Positions 13,103 through 24,225 of a DNA stretch of 64,000 nucleotides are shown one piece after another (positions within the stretch are counted from its first letter, which is position 1; each line of letters opens with the position of its first letter). Made by a program: the position numbers and the translations under genes. Below the pieces are notes generated by a model. The model did not search any database, had not been told where the DNA came from, and was given only the letters and a program-made list of their open reading frames with translations. The DNA comes from Pipra filicauda (lineage: Eukaryota > Chordata > Aves > Passeriformes > Pipridae): contig NW_024104140.1 in NCBI RefSeq assembly GCF_003945595.2, positions 1,550,001 to 1,614,000 on the forward strand, written 5' to 3'.

Positions 13103-13744
13103 TGTGCTGGTTTAAGAGTTAACCAGCAGGGGAAATGAACTCAACTCAAAGGAGAGATTTTAAGTCAGAATAACAATTTACTAAAATAATACAGTAAGTA
13201 CAATCATACAAAAAAACAATTGGTCTTAACCCACAAAACCCAAATGTATAACCCAGTACCCTGGGGCATGAACAACGTGGTGTTCCTTGGGCCCCGCTTG
13301 AGTCCAAGGTAAAGGGAGAGGGGAAGAACCTGCTGGTGGGAGAGCTGTTGCAGTCTGGTCAAAAGTGGTGATTGGAGTCCAGTATAGGGTGGTGATCCAA
13401 GTCTGTTTGAGAGTGATGAGCCGCAGTCCTTCTCTGGATCCCACAGAGTGGTTCCAAATGTTCCAAGACTCCAAGATTATATATCCTGCAGTTCAGGCAG
13501 GAATGCTCAGCACTTCCCTCAGGGCGGGGAGTTCCACAAAGGGTGTGAGGACAGGAGCATCCTCCTATCTCACAGGCCTCCTAACACCTAGTTTGTAGCC
13601 TGAGGAGTCAGGCTCTATGGGCAGATGGTGTAAATGGTTCATTGATAACAGTTTCTGGGAAATGGCATGGAAGGCTATAGAATACACAGTTTTGGGTTAC
13701 ACCCATACCCTGATGAACTGGTCTCAGTTGTCCTAACTAGGACA
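13103..13744 (-). mobile_element. Solo LTR, ERVL-like endogenous retrovirus, with 5-bp target duplication
   Basis: The 642-bp unit reads TGTCCTAG...CCAGCACA on the minus strand, so it has TG...CA ends. It is flanked by a perfect direct repeat GACAA (13098-13102 and 13745-13749). A 5-bp duplication is typical of ERVL-type elements in vertebrates, and the termini resemble LTRs found in birds. On the minus strand a TATA-like GGATATATAATC lies at 13475-13486, giving a U3 of about 258 bp, and an AGTAAA polyadenylation-like hexamer lies near 13179. No primer-binding site, polypurine tract, gag or pol sequence flanks it, so it is a solo LTR left after recombination between the two LTRs of a provirus. 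Exact family name cannot be given without a library search. Confidence 0.9.
13475..13486 (-). promoter_or_regulatory. TATA box of the solo LTR
   Basis: GGATATATAATC on the minus strand sits at the expected U3/R position of the LTR, about 258 bp from its 5' end. It would direct transcription leftwards; activity is not known. Confidence 0.6.
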
Positions 13745-14295
13745 GACAAAGTGCACTTTATGTCCTTTGGGAGTGACAAATTGGGGATGACAGCACATCA
13801 AGATATGCTGGAGGGAGGGTTCCCATTTAGACAACTTTGTAATCTGGGAAATGAGCTGACAGGGTCTCAAGAAATTCAGCAAACGTGAGTGTTAAATCCT
13901 GCCTGTGTCGCAGAATAACCACACACAACAACTTAGGCTGGATGTCATCTTAATAGGGAGGACACTTCCAAAAAAGCAACCCAATGGTGGACAGCAAACT
14001 AAACATGTAACTAGCGTTTAGGGATAACTAGGTGTTTTGTTACATTATGAAAAGCATAGTCAGCATATAGAGGAAAATATTTATTCCCCTCTGTTCAGCA
14101 GATTTGAGGCCTCATCTGGAATGTTATATAAAATTTTGGACTCTTCAGTGCAAGTGAAATATTGAGAAACTGGAGTGAGTCCAGCAGAAGATAGGGATTA
14201 CGCTGAGGAGGCTGGCAGAGAATATGGTATCTACTGTGAGAAGATGGATTTATTTAGCACAGAAGTGAAAATGCTAAGAAGGAGTCTAATTTTGG
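13745..14295 (+). mobile_element. Old CR1 LINE, fragment 2 of 3
   Basis: Directly after the LTR and its duplicated GACAA the CR1 resumes: DKVHFMSFGSDKLG (from about 13745) corresponds to the CR1 'CTLSKFADDTKLGG' block that follows the 'DLDDGI' block left of the LTR. Further along, 'LTGSQEIQQ' matches 'adrNLMKFNK', then 'gaggcctcatctggaatg..ttatat' and 'gtgagtccagcagaagatag' match the conserved segments downstream. The catalytic FADD is degraded here to FGSD. The copy is then interrupted at about 14296 by a younger CR1. Confidence 0.75.
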
Positions 14296-14951
14296 GGGCG
14301 TTTTTTGATGGCCATCTGAACATGAGCCGGCAGTGTGCCCAGGTGTCCAAGAAGGCCAGTGGCATCCTGGCTTCTGCCAGAAGCAGTGTGGCCAGCAGGA
14401 CCTAGGGCAGTGATCATCTCTCTGTGCTTGGCATTTGTGAGGCCTCACCTTGAGACCAGTTCTGGGCCCGTCACTGCAAGAAGGACATTGAGGTGATGGA
14501 GTGTGTTGAGAAGGGCAACCAAGCTGGTCAAGTGTCTGGAGCACAACTCTGATGAGGAGCAGCTGAGGGACCTGGGGGTGTTTAGCCTGGAGAAAAGGAG
14601 GCTGAGGGATGACCTAGTTGCTCTCTACAACCACCTGAGAGGAGGCTGTAGCCAGGGGGCAGTTGGTCTCTTCTCCCAGGTAACAAGTGATAGAGTGAGA
14701 AGCAATGGCCTCAGGTTACATCAGGGGAGAGTTAGATTGGATATTATGGAAAATATTTTCACAGAAAGTGTTGCCAAGCATAGGAACAGGTTACCCATGG
14801 AAGCTGTAGAGCCACCATCGCTGGAGGTGTTTAAAAGTTGTTTAAATATGGTGTTAAGGATATGGTTTAATGGTGGTCTTGACAGTATAGGGTTAGTAGT
14901 TGGACTTGATGATGTTTTCCAACCTAAATGATTCTATGATTCTGTGATTCT
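14296..14951 (+). mobile_element. Younger CR1 LINE 3' end, inserted in the old CR1
   Basis: The sequence follows the standard CR1 3' order. 'catctgaacatgagccggca' and 'gtgtccaagaaggccagtgg' come first, then 'gtgaggcctcaccttgagac', 'gagaaaaggaggctgaggga', 'ggaggtgtttaaaag', and finally a tail of ATGATTCTATGATTCTGTGA type at 14930-14951. It starts abruptly at about 14296, as expected for a 5'-truncated LINE. An open frame of 142 codons (14503-14931) is only the translated CR1 3' region. It is cleaner than the CR1 sequence on either side, which resumes at about 14952, so this copy is the later insertion. Confidence 0.9.
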
Positions 14952-15226
14952 TATTCCTGCCTTAAGCTGCCCATTGGAAGGTTACAGAGAAGAAAGAGAT
15001 GGACTCTGCTCAGACATGCAAACTGAAGGGATGAGGAACAATGAGAAAAAGTTGCAACAAGGGAAAAATCCAGCTGAACAGTGAAAAAAATTTTCTTCAC
15101 TTGCAACCAGTATCGCCCTGAGCAGGGACCAGGGGGATGGGTACAAACAAACCACAGAGATTTTCAAAATTAGTGTGTTGCACTGAAGAACTCCGGAGGT
15201 CTCTTCCAATATAAATTGTTCTGTGA
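14952..15226 (+). mobile_element. Old CR1 LINE, fragment 3 of 3 (3' end)
   Basis: After the younger CR1 tail, sequence resembling the next CR1 segment follows ('ggaaggttacagagaagaaa', 'gaggaacaatgagaaaaagt', then 'gcactgaagaactccggagg'). It ends in 'ccaatataaattgttctgtg' plus 'attct', the usual CR1 3' terminus. This continues fragment 2 in order and orientation, so fragments 13000-13102, 13745-14295 and 14952-15226 are one element of about 0.9 kb. Confidence 0.75.
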
Positions 15227-17239
15227 TTCTCTAAGGATTCAATATGTAGAATTTCTTAATTTCTGGCATGCTCGTACCAACATTGCACTGAGGATGTATG
15301 GCTTCTCCTGAGTGTTCTGAGGTACAGTTAGGGGTCTTCCAGACAATCCATGTGCCTTCTCATGGTACTCCTGCTATGCACATAAGAAGGTGCTGGATAA
15401 GATGTTTGGACAACATCAGCAGGCTTGCAGACTGACAAGGATTGATTGCAGTTAGGAAAATGCTGTCTGTAGGTCATCCTTTCAAAATGAATGAAAACAA
15501 ATCCAAAGAGGTTATTTACCTCCTGAAACAGCCCCTAGACACATGTTGATTTGACATGATTTTTTACTGGGGATCCAACTATGTCTGAACTGTATTTTAA
15601 TAAGATGTTATTGCATTTAAAATAAAATTTAAAAACATTGTCACTGATTAATTTCTGAAGGTAAGTCTACATGGTATTCTGGAAGCAGATATGGGGTCAG
15701 TCGTTCTATGTCCTGAGCCAAAATCAGTGTGGAAGCTGTATTACTGTGGCTAGATGAAAATCTACCTATGGAAGAATTACCACATAGGCACAGAACATAA
15801 ATTTAGTCCCAGCAGCTTCAGGCTTCCAGTCAGCACAAAAGCTGCAAATCGACCTCTTTCTACAAAACTTGATGAAGGTACAACTCATTTCTTATTCCCC
15901 AAGCAGGCACTACAATAACTTGCTGGCAGTATCTTCATGTACACTTATTGCCTTTATGCAGAAATTTAGTCTCTAAAGTTGAGGGATCGAACCAGTTTAT
16001 AAACCAAATATTTCTTTGAGATTTTTGGAAATTTCAGTATTTATAGATGTTTACTGAAAGTGGCAAATTGCCACAGGAAGATGAGTCAGGCCTTCTCAAA
16101 GAGGGAAGGGTGATGAAAGAAGACTAGGTAAGCAGTTTTTAGGAACTTTTCTTTTCTTTGATTGTTTATAAAGGATGCCATTCTTTTATTTAGATTTTAT
16201 TGTTTGTGGTTACTTGCCATGATCCTGAGCTGTTTTTTGAATTATAAACTGCTCATTACAAGTATTTGATATTAAAGATTAGATTTGATGTATACTGGTT
16301 AATTTGGAGTGTTCACATGTGGGACACCACATGTTCCTGTTCCTTTTTATTCTCTAAATTGGAAATATAGAACAAACACTTGCCATTCACACTGAAGTCT
16401 CTGTGTATGTTTTTCAATTTTCACGTACATCTGACTGACTTCTTTTATGTTGCTGCCAAAAAATTGTTTAGAATATGCAGAGAAAGCAAGTATGCAGAAT
16501 ACAAGTTAATTTGTACTGAAGTTATTTATTTGCTATATATTGGCAATTCTGGTGTCCTGGTAAATGGGGATGGAGTTCTGATATTAAACATTATATGCTG
16601 TGCTATCACACGCCGTGCAAGCTTTGGCAGATTCAGCAAAAGGTCCTTCAGGCTGCTGAGAATCATTTTAAAAATGAAGGCAAGAGAATGAGTTTTATGC
16701 TGAAATTGATAAAAGAGGCATAATTTCTGATCTTTATAGGTTTTGGAATAAGCTTGCAGGAAAACTTTTTTCCCCCACAATTTACTTTGATTTGGTAAGA
16801 GTAGGGGTCAAATGGTGACTTTATTATTAAGGAATGGGAACTTGAGTTAAGAGAGATTTCAGTTGCTAAGACAACCATCTCACAACAGTGCAGTACTGCA
16901 GAAAAAAGGAACTATTGTTAAATGATGTAATGAAATTCATGATCTTGAGGAAACATGCTTTTTTTAATATTTTAAGCTGCTATGAGAGCAGGCTATGACA
17001 TGGTAGCAAAGTTGGTCAGGATGTTTACCTTTAAAAAAATTCTTAAATTATCTAATTTTTTTACTTGTGTTTGCTTCCCTAACTTAGGTAAGGAATTTGC
17101 TTTTTAAGAACAGATTCATATTTTGGTAAAAATCACATTGTTATGTCAATGTTTTTATTTCTTTCTGACATACATGAAGTTATTCTTAATGAACTCAAAA
17201 AGTGGCCTGAATCAGAAAGGTGGAATTCAGCACTGAAAG
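15227..17239. other. AT-rich unique non-coding stretch
   Basis: No gene or repeat recognised. The longest frame is 103 codons (16380-16691, plus) overlapped by antisense frames of similar size. A GGTTCGATCCC string on the minus strand near 15985-15996 resembles a tRNA B box but has no matching A box. Confidence 0.6.
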
Positions 17240-17905
17240 AGTAATCAAGTGCACAACTACAACAGGACAATAAGAGCAAAAGCACTGTGGAAAAGGATGA
17301 GGAGATATCAGTGCCTCTTAGGTTCTTTAGAAGATATTGTTGTGGAAAAGCCACATTATGTTTTTGAATTTTTTGATAGTGTAGTCTGTGAAACAGAAAA
17401 GACAATTCTTCTGAGCTTAAGGTTGGTAAGGCTGTGTTACAGTAACTCTTGAAATTGTACACCAGGCTTTAAGAAGATATAGAAAAATTGGAGAGAGACA
17501 AGAGGAGAATGTTAAAAGACTTAGAAAACAAGAGTTCTGAAGGCTTGAGTTTGATCTAGAAAAAGGAGTGGTTGAACAGGACTTGGTAAGTCTTCAGACA
17601 TATAAAAAGGATTGAAGAGGATGATCATAAATTGCCTTTTGTAGCCAAGCAAAGCAAAACAAAGAGTAATTGGTTTAATTCCTAGGGACAGAAATAGAGG
17701 TTGTGTGTTGAAAACCTTTTCATATTTTTGCCATCACTACACAGTGTAATTGAAGCAGTCATTTGACAGGAGTCCTGAGGAGGTGATGGACTATGACTCA
17801 CTGGATGCCCTGTATGAGCAAACCAGAGGAATGTTCATCAGGAGTAGTTTAGATGTTGTTTATTCTGCCATGGGTCATGGTCTTCTATGGCTGTGTTACT
17901 GTGTA
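17240..17905 (+). mobile_element. Ancient CR1 LINE 3' region
   Basis: The segment keeps the order of landmarks of an old CR1 3' end: 'agcactgtggaaaaggatga' at about 17279, 'caattcttctgagctt' near 17403, 'caggctttaagaagatatag' near 17464, 'attggagagagacaagagga', 'gaaaacaagagttctgaagg', then 'ggaggtgatggact' and 'cactggatgccctgtatgag' near 17800, ending 'gaatgttcatcaggagtagt'. Substitutions and small indels are numerous, far more than in the 18-24 kb copies. That places it among the oldest CR1 lineages shared widely by reptiles and birds. No intact frame remains. Confidence 0.78.
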
Positions 17906-18940
17906 TATTACTTAAACACACCACAACCTTACCAATGTAGCGTGCTCTTTGAATTCTTCCTAACACCAGTGTCACGAATTTAGGAAAATCAAAATTGCTA
18001 GCAGCAAGTGGAGTTTCACATTCCAACTGTTTTCTCATTAATTCTTAACCCATAACAGAAAACACAAGAAGTCATGACATGTTTAGAAAGAAGCTGAGAA
18101 GAGGACAGTCATTTGTGAGTCTGGAAAACCAGTGAAAAAGAAAGAAGAAATTCCAGCATTGGTGAGCTTTCCAAAATCTTCTAGACTGTCAGGACTGACA
18201 CACAGTTTGACCACACAATTTGGCTGGATCTATGGACAGAAAAATGTAGGTGCAATGAATGATACTGGTGACCTGTCCTTGTTCCCCTAAGTAAGGTGTA
18301 TTTTTATTGTGCTGAGAACTTGGCCTGTTCAAATTAACCCTGCTTGCAACACAAGGCATTACTTTAATTTAATTTGATTTATTTTAATCCTCTTGCCTGA
18401 TGAAGTAAACTGAAATACTATCTTGTTTTTTCTGATTTGTTTTCTTCTACTATTATAATTGTTTTTTTCTGAGACATATTTTTCTAAGTAATTTTTCTTC
18501 TTCCTCTGTTGACTGTTAAAATCCAATCTTCTCAGTCTCTCCCACTGAATTCCTTGCTCATTTCTAATGTCAGCTACTGTAGGATCCACCTACCAAAGCC
18601 CACCCAATTGTTAGTCATCTCTCCATCCCACCATCTACAGGCCATGCCATTCATGGCATCAAATCCCTGCTCATCATATTTCAGTTACTCATATCTTCCT
18701 TTCAAGGCATGGTTTACTTGGATACTGTGCTTCTTCTTCCTCCTTCCTGCACACCTCTCCTACCTAACCCCATTCTTCTTAACCCTGGGCTTCAAAGTTA
18801 CAAGCAAAAAGATTGCTTGGATGATGAAAGAGATGCTCTAGCAGCATAGTGTGGCACAGCTTTCATCCTTCATTTCTGAAATCCAGGTGTGCCTGGGTGC
18901 ACATGCCTGTGCATGGTGATGGCTGAACAATTCTCCTGTT
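17906..18940. other. Unique AT-rich spacer between CR1 elements
   Basis: No gene is supported. A TTTAA-rich patch lies at 18361-18390. A 110-codon plus-strand frame (18509-18841) is Ser/Leu/Phe-rich from a pyrimidine-rich tract and shows no domain. Confidence 0.6.
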
Positions 18941-19598
18941 CACAGAAACACAGAAATGTAGAATATCCTGAGTTGGAAGGAACCCACAAGGATCATCAAG
19001 GTCCAGCTCCTGGCCCTGCACAGGACAGTCTGAAGAGTCACGCTGTGTGCCTGAGAGCATTATCCAAACACTTCCTGAACTCTGGAAGGCTTGATGCCAC
19101 GACCACTTCCCTGGCCAGTGCCCAACCACCCTCTGGGTGAGAAACTTTTTCCTAATACGCTGCCCAAACATCCCCCATCACACCTTCATGCCATTCCCTC
19201 AGGTCCTATTGCTGTAGGAAGCTGCAGACTGTGATGAGGTCTCCCCTCAGCCTCCTCTTCTCTAGGCTCAACAAACCAAGTGACCTTGGGCGCTCCTCAC
19301 ATGACTTCTTTTCTAGACTCTTCACCAGCTCTGTGGCACTATGGACGCCCTCTAACAGCTTCATAGCTTTCTTGTAGTGTGGTTCCCCAACCCGCACACA
19401 ATATTGAAATTGAAGCCGCCCCAGTCCAGAGCAGAACAGAACAATCCCCTCCCTTGACTGGCTGGTGATGCTTTGCCTAATGCCCGCCAGGACAGGAGTG
19501 GCCCTCCTGGCTACCAGGGCACGGCTGACTCAGATTCAACGTGCGATCACCTGGTACTCCCAGGTTCCTTTGCACAGGAATGCTCTCCAGCAGCTTTT
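18941..19598 (-). mobile_element. CR1 LINE, 5'-truncated, minus strand
   Basis: Its 3' end is at the left ('cacagaaacacagaaatgta' then 'ctgagttggaaggaaccca'). It proceeds through the standard reverse-complement CR1 landmarks: 'cttcctgaactctggaaggc', 'cccaaccaccctctgggtga', 'ctcccctcagcctcctcttc', 'tgatgctttgcctaatgccc'. The same sequence type occurs at 23.24-24.00 kb and 49.50-50.09 kb, so the three belong to one subfamily. Short frames on both strands here are translations of the repeat. Confidence 0.92.
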
Positions 19599-19692
19599 GA
19601 AATAATCACTTTTGAAATTTATTAATTGCTGGCTGCTATTCTCATACCAACTGATGACCATTTCAGGGCATTATCTCATTAACATATCTCAG

Positions 19693-19920
19693 ATCACAGA
19701 ATGATAGACTCATAGAATCGTTTAGGATGGAGAAGACCTTTAAGATTGAGTCCAACCATTAACACAGTGCTGACAAATCTTCCACTAAACCATGTCCCTG
19801 AGTGCCACGTCTACACATCTTTTAAGTATCTCCAGGGACAGTGACTCCACCACTTCCCTGGACAGCCTTTTCCAACTTGACAATGTTTCAGTGAAGAAAT
19901 TTTTCCTAAAATGCGTTTCA
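19693..19920 (-). mobile_element. CR1 LINE 3' fragment, minus strand
   Basis: Starts with 'atcacagaatgatagactca' and 'tagaatcgtttaggatggag', followed by 'gtccaaccattaacac' and 'gtgactccaccacttccctg', which is the reverse complement of a CR1 3' end of another subfamily than its neighbour at 18.94 kb. It breaks off near 19920. Confidence 0.9.
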
Positions 19921-19941
19921 CCTCTCAGTGAACTGAGAGGT
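19920..19941. repeat. Near-perfect palindrome (10-bp arms, 2-nt centre)
   Basis: ACCTCTCAGT (19920-19929) and ACTGAGAGGT (19932-19941) are exact reverse complements separated by GA. It lies at the broken 5' edge of the CR1 fragment. Confidence 0.85.
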
Positions 19942-20159
19942 CCAACAGTTTATAGATCTTGAGATTTTTGGTCATGTTAAACTCCGTACTTTATTAACTG
20001 AAGTTCAAACTGAATTTGTTGGGAGTTGTAGTGCTAATGGGGTGGAAACTGATCGTGTGTAGCATTTCAGGGACAGATATGACAGGAACAGGATAAAGGA
20101 AAGCACGACTGACCTCCTGAAAACTAGAGCAGGCGAATAGCCCAGGATGGGCTGTGCGT

Positions 20160-21268
20160 TTTTGATTGAGGGGAAGAGGGTGCCACTGTACTGGATGAAT
20201 GGACAGTGAGGTGGATTGAGAATTGGCTGAATGTCAGATCTCAGAGGTCTGTGATTAATGGTACAGTGTTGGAGGCCTGTCACTAGCAGTGTCCCCCAAG
20301 GTTCTATACTGGGCCCAGTCTTGTTTAACTTGTTCATCAATGATTTGGATGAAGGGATAGGTGCTTCCTCAGCAACTTCACTGATGATGGAAAGCTGGGA
20401 GGAATGGCCGATACCCTAGGGGGCTGCAGCCCTTCAGAAGGACCTTGACAAGCTGGAGGGATCAGCAGAGTAGAACTACCTGAAATTCAACAAAGGCAAC
20501 CTGCAGAGGAATAGCACCAGCCACCAGCACAGGTTGTGGGCTGATCTGTTTGAAAGCAGCTCTGCAGAGAAAGACCTGGGGAGGACAACAAACTGTCCAT
20601 GAGCCAGCAGTGTGCCCTTGTGGCCAAGAAGGCCGATGGAATCCTGGGGTGCATGAGGAAGAGCACTCCTAGCAGGTCGAGGGAGATGATCCTACCCCAC
20701 TGCTCAGCCCTGGTGAGGCCTCACCTGGAGTGCTGTGCCCAGTTCTGGACTGCCCAGTTCAAGAGAGTCAAGAAACTACTGAAGAGGGTCCAGGACAGGG
20801 CAATGTAGGTGACGAAGGGACTGGAGCACATCTCTTGTGAGGAAACTTTGAGAGCTGGGCTTGTACAGTCTGAGGGAGTGATGACTGAAAGGGGACCTTA
20901 CCAGTGTCCCTGAGTGTAAAGTCCCCAATGTATGTGAGTATCTGAAGGGAGGGTGTCAAGAGGATAGGGCCAGGCTCTTTCCAGTGATGCCGAGTGACAG
21001 GACAAGGAGCAATAGTCACAAACTGAAGCACAGGAAATTCCATCTGAATATGAGAAAAAAATTCTGTATTTTGGGGGTGATACAGCACAATGGAACAGGC
21101 CACCTGGAGAGATTTTGGAGTCTTCTTCTCTAGAGATGTTCAAAACCCATCTGGATGCAATCCTGTGCAATGTGGTCTAGGATGACCCTGTTTGAGCAGG
21201 GAGTTGGACCACATGACCCCACTGGTGGTCCCTCCCAACCTGAACCATTCTGTGACTCTGTGATTCTG
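20160..21268 (+). mobile_element. CR1 LINE with the end of the reverse-transcriptase frame and complete 3' end
   Basis: About 1.1 kb of plus-strand CR1, 5'-truncated. At 20285-20359 it reads [16 protein letters not shown] followed by NDLDEGI, the CR1 reverse-transcriptase signature. The active-site block follows shortly as [11 protein letters not shown], where the family usually has SKFADDTKLGG, so the two aspartates persist. The frame is then disrupted. Downstream landmarks follow in order: 'atgagccagcagtgtgccct', 'gtgaggcctcacctggagtg', 'tctgaagggagggtgtcaag', 'gtttgagcagggagttggac' and the tail 'cattctgtgactctgtgatt' ending at about 21268. It is the longest and best preserved CR1 in the window. 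Non-autonomous and presumably inert. Confidence 0.93.
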
Positions 21269-23238
21269 TTTCAAAAACACAAAGGGGTGAGGGGGTACAG
21301 ACATGACAATTCATGTATTGCAGTGAGAAGAGTGTCAACAAATGGCAGCTGTTTGCTGCACAGCTGGACACCTATGGCATTAGTCAGAGGGGAATAGGTG
21401 CAGCCAGCAGAAGAGTCAGATGGACCAACACTTATCCGCCCCTTAATCACGCCACCAACAGTGAGAGAGAGGATAGCAGTGGATTTTGGCCACTGCATGT
21501 GGTGAGTATGACCAGTTTTGCTGGAAAGCAAAGAAGAGGGCAAAACAACTCCTTACATCTTGCTCTCTGATTCTGCTTGACAGCCTGACCCAAGCCACAT
21601 GTCCCATTAATGCATGGATGGCTTGCTGGAAGCAGAGTCATGCAGCAACATTCTAGACAGGGCTGCTGACAAGGACTACATTTTACCTAAATGCCTGTTG
21701 CTTGCAGAGGTGTCGTTCATGTTCATGCAAGGGTGAGACCCCAAGGAGCAGAAATGAGAGTAATTTAGCATATGAGAGATTTGGAGGGACATGTGGAAAT
21801 CCTTCTCTTCTGCTGCCTGTGGGAGGAAGGGTGAGCAAAAGAGAGCTTATTTTAAACATGAACTAAGTGATTTTTAGTGACTTCTTTGAAGAAAGAATTT
21901 TTCTATAAATTACATTCGTTAGTCTCCCTGAGTAATTAAAGTGAAGGAAGTGAGACAGCAACATTTTATTAGGCATAAAATCCTGAAAAATATCTGACAG
22001 TTGTAACCCTGAGACAGAAATAGAGGTGCAAAAATTCTATAGTGTTTTGAGTGGCTTGATAATATCAGCATATTCAATCGTCTTTTTTCAAAAATATGTC
22101 ATCCATCCGTAAAAGAAGGAGTGTGGTGGGTAAGAAGACTGGTTTGATCAGGGAGGAAGAGGCTTTTTCTGAAGTTTCTCCTACAGCAAAATCCCCTTTA
22201 AATCTCAACCTGGAAGAAAATAGAGAAGGAAGGGAGATCTCCTTCCCATCCCTGGTGTTATACTCAAATCAGAAGTAATTTTTAAAACAAGTTGCGTATC
22301 TACTGAAAACAACGCCTGAAGCAGATGCTGCCCATGAGGAAACAACATGTTTTGCAGAAAGGGACCATGAAACATAGTGCTTTACAATCTTAGGAGCACT
22401 CTAACATGGTAAAGAAAAACGTACCAGGAAATAAGTAATGATAGGGATGGCAAAAAGGAAAGCATAAGAGCCCTTTCAATACGGAGAGGTTTTAGAAGGA
22501 TTCAGTCCAAAAAATGTGCAGTGCAGCTATATCTGTCATAGCATGAGGAACACTGAAAGGCAATTCTGCTGTTCCATCCCACAAGGGCAATAACTTTCCC
22601 AGCACGCTGCAGGGAAAGAAGACTGTGTAGGTCAGTGTTTTGCAGTTGCCTTTGAGGGTAGAGGTTAAAGTGCTTTGCAGCTCAGTCTCTGATAAATGGC
22701 AGTAACACAGCCAGGCAGGCTGTCAAGCATGAACTGTGAGCTGTTGTTCATGGTAGTGGTACCAGCTGCCCTGTGCACACATGTAGTTTGTCAAGAACAT
22801 GAATCAGGATCTCAGAGGTAGCAGTTTCCAACTGGCACCATGAGGACCTTAAAATGAGTTCTTTCATGTGAGATGATGCTGCTATCCAGCCTCTTCTCTA
22901 CCCATGGGTACAGACCCAAGCCTATCTGCTCATGGGTGGCTGCTGAGTTTTTTTAGTCCCACGATGTTTGTAAGTTCCATAACATACATGAGCATGTCAC
23001 CCTTCCTGACTCAGTAAGGGCCATGTGCAGCCAGATGTGGAGTTTCCATAGACTCATGTGCACTCCATTTATGTTGTGAGTTGCACGTTTTATGTAGAAT
23101 GTGGAGGAAAGCAGTGATTACCAAACAGGTGTTTGGTGTCAGCTGAACGAGGGCTACATATTCCATCTGTGTGCCTTCCATCTCACTTTTTATCTCCTTC
23201 ATCCTTCCTTTGTTTATCAGACCAGTGCCCAATTAAAG
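21269..23238. other. Unique non-coding spacer
   Basis: No gene, RNA or repeat recognised between two CR1 elements. Open frames here are at most 90 codons and overlap one another in different phases. Confidence 0.6.
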
Positions 23239-24000
23239 TCACAGAATCACGGAATATGCTGAGTTGGAAGGGATCCACGAGGATGATCAAGTCCAACCCT
23301 TGCACAGGACCATCCCCAAGAGTCACACCATGTGCCTGGGAGTATCATCCAAACACTTCTTGAACTCTGTCAGGCTTGGTGCTGTGACCACTTCCCTGGG
23401 GAGCCTGTTCAGTGCCCAACCACCCTCTGGGGGAAAAACCTCTTCCTAATATCCAACCTAAACCTCCCCTGACACAACTTCAGGCCATTCCCTCAGGTTC
23501 TGTCACTGGTCACCACAGAGAAGAGATCAGTGTCTGCCCTTCCTCTTCCCCTCACAAGGAAGTTGTAACTGCAATGAGCTCTCCCCTCAGTCTCCTCTTC
23601 TCCAGCTGAACACACCAAGTGCCCTCAGCTGCTCCTCACACGGCTTCCCCTCAAGGCCCTTCACCATCTTCAGTACCCTCCTTTGAACACTCTCTAATGG
23701 CTTAATATCCTTCTTACATTATGGTGCCCCAAACTGCCACAATATTCAAGGTGAGGCTGCCCCAGGTCAAAGCAGAGCAGGACAATCCCCTTCCTCGACC
23801 AGCTGGTGATGCTTTGCCTGATGCCCCCAGGACAGGGTTGGCCCTCCTGGCTGCCAGGGCACTGCTGACTCAGATTCAACTTGCCATCGACCAGGTCCCT
23901 TTCAGTGGCACTGCTCTCCAACCTTTCATTTCCCAGTTTGTACAAACATCTGGGGTTGCCCCATCCTGGGTGCGGAATCTGGCACTTTCCCTCGTTGAAC
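23239..24000 (-). mobile_element. CR1 LINE, 5'-truncated, minus strand
   Basis: The 3' end lies at the left ('tcacagaatcacggaatatg', 'ctgagttggaagggatccac'). It runs through 'cttcttgaactctgtcaggc', 'cccaaccaccctctggggga', 'ctctcccctcagtctcctct' and 'tgatgctttgcctgatgccc', and to 'tggggttgccccatcctggg' near 23950, reaching further 5' than its relatives at 18.94 and 49.50 kb. Long frames on both strands (110 and 124 codons) are repeat translations. Confidence 0.93.
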
Positions 24001-24225
24001 TGTGTCTTCAAGGAAATTTTTATCAAGCTAAGGTTTTCTTCTGTAAACCGTGCTGCTCCTCTTGGGAGATTTTTTATATTTTCAGGCTACATTGAAAGCA
24101 TTTTGGAGTTTACCAACAACCCTGTGCAATGAAGAGGCATCGACATTATCTCAGGTCCAGAAATGTCAGGGAGGTACGTTAGTACAGCCTTTATTTGAGG
24201 ATAAGTAGTCTAACCAAAGAGTAGG

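Noticed and set aside
14503..14931. 142-codon plus-strand frame
   Set aside because: It is the translated 3' region of the younger CR1, downstream of the reverse-transcriptase signature, not a host gene.
15983..15996. GGTTCGATCCC on the minus strand, resembling a tRNA B box
   Set aside because: No A box or cloverleaf can be drawn from the preceding 75 bases, and no T run follows.
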